Assembly: GCF_040954645.1 (NCBI RefSeq) | Contig: NC_092806.1 | Span: 79,952,641-80,016,640, forward strand | Length of the DNA stretch: 64,000 nt | From: Diabrotica undecimpunctata | Lineage: Eukaryota > Arthropoda > Insecta > Coleoptera > Chrysomelidae | Reading direction: 5' to 3' | Shown here: in pieces, positions 55,812 to 64,000 of the stretch | Position numbering within the stretch: the stretch's first letter is position 1 | How the letters are laid out: every line of letters starts with the position of its first letter | Made by a program: the position numbers and the translations under genes | The notes under the pieces: generated by a model | The model's database searches: none | Told to the model about the DNA's origin: nothing | Seen by the model: only the letters and a program-made list of their open reading frames with translations

Positions 55812-55894
<83 letters not shown>
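55192..55894 (+). mobile_element. (TA)n-tailed LINE fragment inside the CR1-like RT
   Basis: Flanked by the 11-bp duplication ATAACCTTAGC (55181-55191 and 55895-55905). Plus-strand translation gives FKYLRFIITKKATTEEEI, IRQLNSVW, a stop, then IYKILVRSIMTYGAENWII, YGHVRRTSDSRW and RGRPRKSWRNEVDDAM. It ends in (TA)n of about 83 bp. 5'-truncated; one stop in the ORF2 C-terminus. Confidence 0.88.

Positions 55895-55897
<3 letters not shown>
55813..55897. repeat. (TA)n tail of the LINE fragment
   Basis: About 83 bp of alternating AT, directly after the LINE ORF2 stop and just before the duplicated target. Confidence 0.85.
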
Positions 55898-55898
<1 letters not shown>

Positions 55899-56587
55899 CC
55901 TTAGCACATTTTAAACAATCGCTAAATTGACCCGTTGAAAAAGATGTGTTAATTGCCTCCGCTAAAATTCTCAGTACATAATCAGGAAGAAGGGATAAAA
56001 CTTTAGATGGGATATCATCCCAGCCTGCAGCCATAGGATTTTTAATGCCTTGTATAATATTTTTATTTCAGTTGAGTATGGACCTATAGTTATAGAAATA
56101 TATCAAAAATTTATCATTGCATATTATATGTTTTTTAATGTAATTTAATGATCTTAAGTTTTTGGAGGAAATTCTAATTTCTTTAGTGATCCAAGTTTTC
56201 TTGCTTTTCGATTTAAGAATTCTTTTTTGAAATGCTAAATTGAAAATCTTCATGAGAGTGTGATGAAATTGATGAAGCAAATCAGGAGAGAAAAAAATAT
56301 TATTCCAATCTTCCTGGTTACATAATTTGATAAACCTGTCAAAATTACTTTTGCTAAAAATCCACCCCAGCTGGCTGTATAAGGTGGATTCTTAAGGAGA
56401 AATTCACATAGAATGGGATCATGATCTGATGAAAAATAGGAAATCACTCTGCACACAGCCATATCTGGATGTAGATTAGTACAAATATAATCCAATATGC
56501 TGTTATCTCTGGTTGTATCCAAATATGTTATCCAAATTTGTAATGGTAATAACATGCCTGTGTGATGAATCCAGATAATCAATATTA
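55895..56587 (-). pseudogene. CR1-like LINE, endonuclease end and RT start
   Basis: RT start (56034-55905): AGWDDIPSKVLSLLPDYVLRILAEAIN, ending at CAKVI, which continues on the other side of the LINE fragment as AKVIPLYKSGDHD. Upstream: STRDNS-type and SYFSSDHDPILCEFLL (56582-56400), the last endonuclease block. Confidence 0.78.
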
Positions 56588-57155
56588 CCCTCCCAGGACT
56601 GTGTTTTTACCTCGTCGCCGCTGGGAGGGCCTAGTAATTAGTCTTGGTTCCTGAAGTTGGTGAGGGGAGCACGACCAGTGAAACCAAGTACAGTCCACCT
56701 AGCGTTCTGCGCCGTTGCATTGGGTGGCCGTCGGACTTCCACCTCGCACCTTTCAGTTTCTCCTCTTTCCTCTCCCCCTTTCCCCCCTTTCCACAGGAGA
56801 AAACCAAAAATCCGACGGAGTAAACCAGCGGAAAAAAATCCGGAATCTAAGGTGTTAGACACCGTGCCGAAGGATGAATGACCAGACGACACGTAGCCAT
56901 GAACGGTCTCCTCGGGGTACCTGGCGAACCCCCGTTGTATATAGCCTTACCATCACATGCGGGGCTCTGTGGTGGCGGAAAACTATTTCCCTAGCTTCTC
57001 GTGGGATCAAAAATGATACCAATTGCAAAAAACTTAAAAACCGCGGGCGACCCGAGCGGTAAATCGGGAAGACAAACAGACTACTTCAGGAAGAGAACCA
57101 GTTCTCTACCGGATGAAAACATATTTAAACGGAAGGCTTCCCAAGAAAATTTTTA

Positions 57156-57161
<6 letters not shown>

Positions 57162-57235
<74 letters not shown>
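57162..57235. repeat. (TA)n tract inside the R1-like ORF1 5' part
   Basis: About 74 bp of AT repeat between GSGRQTDYFRKRTSS-type coding sequence and KKKTCSEAVELLDYLED. It splits the ORF1 N-terminus. Confidence 0.75.
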
Positions 57236-57237
<2 letters not shown>

Positions 57238-59121
57238 AAGAAGACCTGCAGCGAGGCGGTTGAGCTGCTCGACTATTTAGAGGATGTTGGCAAACAATTG
57301 TTAGAACTCACCGGACTTATCTCGGAATTCCCGAATACAGCAAGGCCGATAAAGGAGATCCATAGGCACCTTACAAAAAGACACGCTTTACAGAAGATGG
57401 AGCATTTTAGGAAATGGCTCCAGATACACTCGACTGAGCCTGTGGAGCGCATGACAGTAGATACGGAAACACAGGTGGGCACTTCTGAAACCATGACAGT
57501 ACCCAAACCTGCTACGGCGGAATGTGGAACACAAACGGATGCCTGGCACGGCCCTTCCGGGGCAGTCAAGGTGACGAGCCTCGAAGGATTCGATACCTTC
57601 GCCGACTTTCAGAGGCACGCTCTCTACGACTGGCCTGAAAAGATCTTTAGAAAGACAACCATTGAAATATCGAACCCGCTGGACTCCAAGTGCGGCGTTA
57701 AGGTCGTAGCTCTGGAGCCAAATGATCCAACAATGACCCACTCAATACAAAGATTATACCGGGACCGCTACCCCGACCTCCCCACCCTCGAAGGAGACTT
57801 GGAGGTGTTGGAACATTCCACGACGGTTAGACGAGGCGGTGAAAGGAAAACAAAGACAGAGAAAGTCATCAAATTACGAGCCGGCACACCCGAACAACTC
57901 TGGCGCGGTCTTGAGCGTGTAAGAGAAGAAACGAATTCCGAGGACTCTGTGGCTCTCCATCATGTGAGCTATATGCCGGTAATGGAGTTGCGCAAGATGG
58001 CAGAAGCGGTCTTTGCTTCCACCACAGGAACTACCTTTCAGATATTTACTACGGCTACGCGTCGAGAAAGGCCAACGTACGGTTTCATCGTATCCAAAAA
58101 GGACACGTCTTACTCCCAACTCTTGGAGGGAGTGGAGAAGGCCGTAAGAAAGACGGAGGCAAGGGAGGCTATTCGTAGCTTGCGCAGTACCCGGGACGGG
58201 AACCTTTTAATAACCATGGACAAGGACCAGGGGGCAGTCTCGATATTAAAAAAGGCCTTCTCAGATAAAGAAAGTGGTTTCATGGCGAAATTGGCGGGAA
58301 CCGAAAAGCAGACAATCATTCATTTAAGAGGAATGACGGAGAGCACACAAGAGGAGGATATAAAGCGGCTATAATACAAGAAATTGGCAGGTGGGATCCT
58401 AGTTTCACCATTAAACAGATACGCCCGATGCAAAACAACACTAAAGCAGCCTTACCGCACAAGCAGCAAGGAGGATTTTAGACCTCGGGCACCTGAAGGT
58501 GGGACTCATACGCTGCGAGGTGGAACGCAGGTACTTAGTAAAGAGATGCTAACGCTGCTGGAGCTACCAGCACGATGCGTCGAGGTGTGATGGTCCCGAC
58601 CGCACCGGACACTGTCATAGGTGCGGAAAGGAGGGTCACATCTTTGAGGCATGTAAGGAACAGGAGCACTGTGTCATATGTAAAGAGGGACACCGTATTG
58701 GCAGTGGTAAGTGCCCAGAATTCCGGGAAGCTCTCCAGAGAGCTAGACAGGCCGAACGCCCATGGAATACCGAGCCCCCTGCCCCCCCCCCCCCCCACAG
58801 CCGTACCAGCCTTCCCCAAAAACGGAGGCTTTGACAATGGAAACGGATCAAGAACAAGGACACTCAAACCAGGAAACAAGGCTTACGGACCCATCCCCCT
58901 TTTCCGAGGAGTTAAGAAGAGCGGACGATCAGATTTTTATCGAAGCGACCCATTCCTCTTTGATGAACCAATTCACGTCACTTTGCGACAGCGCCGCAGC
59001 GGACCTTGACCTTGTTAAACCACCCGGCCGTCCACCTACCCCGCCCCCTCCCACCCTGGACGGGGAACTAACATCGGTCCCTGCCCCTCAGGGTAGTGTC
59101 AAGATTGACCCTTTAGATTAA
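57236..59121 (+). pseudogene. R1-like ORF1 (Gag-like with CCHC knuckles)
   Basis: The open segment 57298-58374 has a Gag-type core. After a frame change at about 58374 come three CCHC-type knuckles: CWSYQ...RC (about 58555-58580), CHRCGKEGHIFEAC (about 58605-58655) and CVICKEGHRIGSGKC (about 58665-58715). A Pro-rich tail then runs to 59121. A C15 run (58782-58796) in the Pro-rich region is another spot where frame is uncertain. ORF1 proteins of this clade package the LINE RNA. Confidence 0.75.
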
Positions 59122-59171
59122 GAAACCCCCCTCACCATGTGACCAAATAGCTAGTGGTATAGACTTACAAT

Positions 59172-62049
59172 GGCTTCGAACGCGTTAAAAGTCTCAAGAT
59201 ACTGCAGGTAAACATCGGAGGGGCCAAAGCGGCACACGACCTGATACATTCGAAAGCCTTGGAAATAAAAGCAGATCTTATTATAGTCCCAGAACCAAAC
59301 AAAAACATCGCCAGAAAGTTTGGTTGGATCACCGATACACGGTCAGATGTTGCAATCTTCCTGTTGAACAAGTGGTGCAAATAAAAAAGATTACCAAGAA
59401 AGAAGGATTCATTAAAATCAATATGAACGAAGTGGCAATAGTAGCCTGTTATATATCACCGAATATAAACATTACACAATACCAAGACAAGGTAGATGAT
59501 ATCTTCGAGGCGTCACTTACAGAAAAACACGTTATAATAGTTGGTGATGTAAATGCTAAATCTATTCTATGGGGGTCACCAAAAAATGATAACAAGGAGG
59601 AAATATGGAATGAATGGATTTCATCGACCGACCTGGCAGTGTTAAATAATGGTAAACATACCTTTGAAAGAGGTGAATCGCGAAGACACATAGATATTAC
59701 CCTAGCATCGAACAACTTTGCCAAAAAAATCACAAACTGGGATGTTCTAGACAAGAGCATCTTCACTCTACATAAATACATCACATTCGAAATTGCCACT
59801 GAGGTCCCAACTAAGAACGGCAGAAAGACACTCGAATTCAACAAAGCAAGATTTGCTGAACAAATAAGCAACTTACAAGCAGAAACTACCGACTTTCTCA
59901 CCTTTAGGAACGCAATCATAAAAGCACACAACCTGAGCAGTAAGAGTAAATATGTCGCATATACCGTACCATACTGGTGGAATGATGAAATCCAACAAAA
60001 ACGGACAGGATGCCTTAGAATCAGGCGAACCGCACAGAGAAATAGGACACAGCAGACAAAGGACGAATACAAACGCGCCAAACAAGAGCTAAATAAGCTA
60101 ATCAAGAGAACTAAGCGCACATATTGGCAGAACTTGTGCAAGGCACTAGAGAATGACGTATGGGGCGAAGCTTACAGAATAGTCACCAAAACGCTGAAAT
60201 TAGTGACCCCGTATAATCTGTGCGATGATAAAAAAATGGAAATTGTGAATACCCTCTTTCCCAATAATCCCACTACAAACTTCGTTATAAATGAACACAC
60301 CTGTCAAGACGAGGTTAACCTTGCGGAACTCATGAGAGCCGCAGATTCCATTAAAGTAGGTAAATCTCCTGGACCAGATCGTGTTCCACCAGAGGCGATA
60401 AAACTATTAATTACATTACAACCAGAACCAGTAAGAGAAATCCTTAATCAGCTGCTGACAAGAATTCCCCGATCAACTCAAGCTCGCAAGACTTACACAT
60501 ACCTAAACCCGGCAAAGATCCGGACGATGCCAGCGCATATCTGCCAATTTGTCTGCTTGACTGCTTAGGAAAACTATACGAGAATCTTGTCAAAAATCGC
60601 CTTGAAGACGAGCTGAGGGAAAAAGATATCATCTCAACTAGACAATACGGATTCAGAAAAGCAAAATCAGCTATAGATGCGATTAAACATATCACAGATA
60701 CTGTCAGGAGTACAAGGAAAAGATGGGCTGTTTTAGTAATGTTTGATGTGAAGAATGCCTTCAACTCTGCCAACTGGGAGCACATCATAAGCCAATTAGA
60801 ATCTGCCAAAGTGTCGAGATATTTAATAAACATCATAAAGAGATACTTAAGTAATAGATATCTCTCAGTGGCTAGAAACACAAAAATCAGATTAACAGCC
60901 GGCGTACCACAAGGCTCCGTATTAGGCCCGACGTAATGGAATGTACTGTATAATGGGGTACTAGACATCGATTACGGTAGAAATAGCATGGCAATAGCCT
61001 ATGCCGACGACCTAGCTATATTAGTAACAGGTGACATGTATCTAGAACTCGTAGACACTGTAAACGACTGCTTTCGTAAAGTAAATAGGTGGATGACGAA
61101 TAACGACCTGGAACTTGCAGGCAACAAGACCGAAGCGGTCACTCTGAAAGCCCCGACAGCCGGGCCAGATTTTATCTTCCAACTAGGTAGTAATGAGCTA
61201 AAATCAACGAACTGTGCTAAATATCTAGGCATTGATCTAGACAGAGGCCTACGCTTCACGAAACATCTTCCGAGAGTGGTTAAGAAGGCCTACGAACAGA
61301 CAGCAGCCATCCAGAGAATAATACCCAATATAGGTGGGCCTAGCAGCAACAAGAGAAGATTGTACCTACACGTTGTACAATCGACCCTCCTATATGGAAC
61401 CCCCGTCTGGATAGATGTACTGAGATATAAAAAGTACAAAGACATGATCCATAGAGCACAGAGAAAACCCTTTCTCAAAGTTACGAGTGCGTATCGAACC
61501 ACTTCTACCGTGGCCCTTCAGACAATCGCTGGTACGCTCCCCATTCACCTCTTAGCCAAAGAACGGCATATGCTATATGATAACCGGAACGGTCACTTAC
61601 CCCAGGAAAGAGCGGCCGTACGAGAGCAACTACTAACAGAATGGCAGAGGGAATGGGAGGCACAGACTACAAAAGCTCAATGGACCAAAACTCTAATCCC
61701 TGAAGTAGTGGCTTGGTACAACTGCAAGTTTAAACGAGTGAATTATTATTTTACACAATTTCTGACCGGACATGGATCTTTTAGGTCTTACACATACGCC
61801 ATCAAGAAAACCAACGATGACATATGCTCTACATACGGCGAAAGGGACGACGCTGAGTATTGCATCTTCCGGTGTAATGTTTTCGCCCCCGAACAAAATA
61901 GGCTTCACAACAGAATAGAGTTGACAACGCCCAACAACATTCTACAGGTAGCTATGATCAACAAGGGGAACTTCGAAATCATAATAGACCACATAACGGA
62001 GATCATGAAAAGAAAGACCACACTTGAAAGGGCTGAACAAGCCAGGTGA
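59172..62049 (+). pseudogene. R1-like ORF2: endonuclease and RT
   Basis: Endonuclease: LKILQVNIGGAKAAHD, ADLIIVPEPNKN, a frame change near 59370, then VAIVACYISPN, VIIVGDVNAKSILWG and RRHIDITLASNN. RT: SIKVGKSPGPDRVPPEAI, a frame change near 60480, LVMFDVKNAFNSANW, LTAGVPQGSVLGPT, then TAA (60934-60936) in frame, and SMAIAYADDLAILV (catalytic Asp pair). The C-terminus ends at 62049 with a Cys-containing DICSTYGERDDAEYCIF block. Two frame changes and one stop. Confidence 0.85.
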
Positions 62050-62449
62050 GAGAACAGACTACACAATAAATTTATCTTTACCTCACATCGACATAAAGGT
62101 GCAAACTTTTCTTTTTGTTTTCATATTCTTCTTCTTCTTCTTAATTCTATAATAACGTCAGTTTTCCGAACCCCTTTCCCCCTTTTCCTTCCGAAAAGGA
62201 ATCAGACCCTCCCCTAGATGTGTGCCGTTATTAGGTATACATTGTAGGACAAGCCCTAAGACCTTCTGCAAGAACACCCTTCCAGACTGCGCGGGATGTC
62301 CCCATGTTTCGTTCTCTACCGGGGCCCGGTTTTCATGTGAACTCTATGCCGTTCTCGTGTGGTCCTGCCTTTCTGGTTGAATTCAACAATACTAGAAACA
62401 CCTTCCCTAGTCGGTTTCGAACCTTTCCACCTCATTAAAAAAAAAAAAA
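62050..62449 (+). other. R1-like LINE 3' UTR and A tail
   Basis: Non-coding, C-rich, ending in A13. No other element inside. Confidence 0.7.
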
Positions 62450-63180
62450 GTCACCTGTCAATCAATCTTTGAAAGAATAACTTAATAATAGACTGAGGGG
62501 GTCTGTACACAACAATGAGAAAAGTATTAAGCTTTTTACTGAAAGTAATATTCAGATTCAATGCAGAGGTGGTTAAATTTATTGTAGTCAACAAAATTGA
62601 ATTTATACTGAAACGTTGTATTAATTAAAATTAATGTGCCTCCATGGATGCTTTCAGATATGCAAAATTTGGATATTATGGAGTAATTATTAATACAAAG
62701 TGTTTCCAGACGATACAACCAGTGCTCAGTTAAAAGCACAAGATCTGGCCAATCATTTTCGCTAAGAAATACTTCCAGTTCCTCAACTTTATTGCGTACA
62801 GAGCATTATGTTGTATAAAATAATAGAAAATTTATTAACGATATTAAATTTAGATTTACTGGTATCCAGTTTATCACCTACCACACTTACAATATCATTT
62901 ATGTTATTTTTGTGCCCTGTATTGTCAAAGATTCTATTTGATTCTGGTTGGGATATACTAATTCCTTTCTTCAGACTTCTCATTTTTCCAATATGCTTCT
63001 TCATAACTCTATTTCTGTCTCTTTTCTTATAATGCACTGTTGTGAAATCACTCAAATCCTGCACATATTATTGGGCATCGGGAAATTTAGAGTCCTGTCC
63101 CATAGGCAAAGCGAGATTAATTATTTCATCCATTTTATTATTGTGATATTCACTTTCCACCTGTAGGTTAGGTGTGTTTG
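62450..63180 (-). pseudogene. CR1-like LINE, endonuclease start
   Basis: Minus strand: a basic N-terminal region (63064-62789, GKMRSLKKGISISQPES) and ILYNIMLCTQ, which aligns with the ILYQNIQ-type start of LINE endonucleases. LLTEHWLYRLETLCI and GGTLILINT follow (62739-62536), then a VYRPPQSII-type block near 62500. The frame continues on the far side of the R1-like LINE. Confidence 0.7.
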
Positions 63181-63619
63181 TTGACAAGTTATTTGTTTTT
63201 TATACAAAATTGTCGAAATCTGGGCCCTGATTCTATTTCATTTCGATGTCGAAATTTAAAAGCGACTACGCCATGACAGTCGCAATCGCTAGCGATTCTC
63301 ATTCATTTCGATTGTAGTTAAAACTGTAGATATTTACTTTATCATTTTGACACTGCTGAAAATTTGGGTTGGCCCTGTTGTTTATTGGCTGCACTATGCT
63401 TGTTGAATGTTTGTTGTTTGTTTTGTTTACGTTACGTGAACGTCGTGAACGTCTTTTTTTTTTCTTGTTTGAGTTGTTAAATCATAAATATTGGCCATTC
63501 TCAATTATATTTTGAATTGAAAGAAAAGATGGCAAGAAAAAAAAAGGCGATGTGCGAGATCCTTAAGTTATAACCACTAAGATTTGACTTAGTGGTTATA
63601 TTCTAATATATTTTTAAAT
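63181..63619. other. Unassigned stretch with hairpin
   Basis: No gene. A perfect 12-bp stem ATAACCACTAAG/CTTAGTGGTTAT with a 6-base loop lies at 63570-63599. Confidence 0.5.
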
Positions 63620-63883
63620 TTACTGCAGCTTTGTAATACTAACCCTAAACATTTTGGGTATCCTAGAGGCATAAACACCTTCTTCCAAATATGGTTCTAA
63701 TACCCTTATTAAATAATTTGCAGCTTGTTTATTAAGCCGGAATTGCTGCCTAAATTGAGCATCACTTAGTGAAAAAGAATTTTGAGTATCCTGTAACATT
63801 CTTCTTATCCTCCGTTAAGAGCGTCGGATATCTATCCTCTCTAATTCCTCCAAAACTAGCAAATGTCCGTAAAACACAGCCAT
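63620..63883 (-). pseudogene. HARBI1-like (PIF/Harbinger) N-terminal fragment
   Basis: ATG at 63883 begins MAVFYGHLLVLEELERIDIRR, then a stop (63815-63817), and in the same frame LQDTQNSFSLSDAQFRQQFRLNK and ANYLIRVLEPYLEEG. The FRLNK...YLI...LEPYL pattern is the N-terminal region of HARBI1-type nucleases. The catalytic part is absent, so this is an isolated fragment or a spliced first exon. Confidence 0.6.
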
Positions 63884-64000
63884 ATCAATACTTTTTGCCT
63901 CAGTTTTCCTTGCAAGGATCAAAACACCGCCTACCTAAAGTTCACTTCTCCCAGTCCAGTCACTCCAGTCAGTCATGTCAGATTAATTTCGACTCGAAAT

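Larger units (their letters stand above)
56588..62449 (+). mobile_element. R1-like LINE, near full length
   Basis: 5.86 kb on the plus strand: 5' UTR, ORF1 with zinc knuckles, ORF2 with endonuclease and RT, 3' UTR, and a 13-base A tail (62437-62449). It starts with a stem CCCTCCCAG/CTGGGAGGG (56588-56629) and sits in the CR1-like endonuclease. Domain order and the VPQGSVLGPT and AYADDLAILV blocks suit the R1 clade. No target duplication was clear. Confidence 0.8.
53953..63180 (-). mobile_element. CR1-like LINE, split by two other LINEs
   Basis: Minus strand. The 5' part (about 63180-62450) holds the endonuclease start; the rest follows at 56587-53990. An R1-like LINE (56588-62449) separates them, and a (TA)n-tailed LINE fragment (55192-55894) lies inside the RT. 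The RT has a FADDTTILWQ box and a CR1-type C-terminal end (about 53990-54100). Confidence 0.8.

Noticed and set aside
55748..56034. Frames encoding YIYIYIYI
   Set aside because: They read through the (TA)n tract.
1..64000. tRNA or rRNA genes
   Set aside because: I looked for box-like and cloverleaf patterns and found none convincing; a tRNAscan run would settle it.

Overview
The window is eukaryotic, AT-rich and almost entirely transposable elements (TEs). The mix fits a large, TE-rich insect genome, possibly a beetle: several non-LTR LINE clades, a BEL/Pao retroelement with an envelope region, Penelope-like elements (PLEs), Tc1/mariner relatives, a Helitron, a PIF/Harbinger fragment and a probable Academ element. 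The species is inference. I see no convincing host gene, tRNA, rRNA or CRISPR array.

Layout. 1-6775: DNA transposon, probably Academ, with one spliced minus-strand gene (PIN/XPG-like nuclease) between two sets of inverted subterminal repeats. 6776-7930: decayed Tc1/mariner-like transposase. 8490-13700: Jockey-like LINE (copy A, minus), split by a Penelope fold-back that itself holds a (TA)n-tailed LINE fragment. 13770-15426: PLE fragment. 15427-31592: fold-back element split by a BEL/Pao retroelement (15621-30847), which is in turn split by a PLE with an uninterrupted 843-codon ORF (19228-24876). 31593-35420: intron-containing transposase gene split by an RTE-like LINE. 36206-46360: Jockey copy B (minus), split by a mariner-like element (37200-43003), which holds a nearly full-length LINE (38726-42722). 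47400-51300: decayed Helitron. 52552-53883: Tc1-like element. 53960-63180: CR1-like LINE (minus), split by a (TA)n-tailed LINE fragment and by a 5.9-kb R1-like LINE. 63620-63883: HARBI1-like fragment.

The window reads as a stratified insertion record. Four insertions have target-site duplications I could read directly (10-11 bp for LINEs and PLEs), and the mariner-like and Tc1-like elements are flanked by TA, so the order of events can be reconstructed. The youngest layers are the PLE inside BEL (intact ORF, near-identical pLTRs) and the LINE inside the mariner-like element (its only visible ORF2 breaks lie at or near A10 and A12 runs). Most other reading frames carry stops, frameshifts or deletions.
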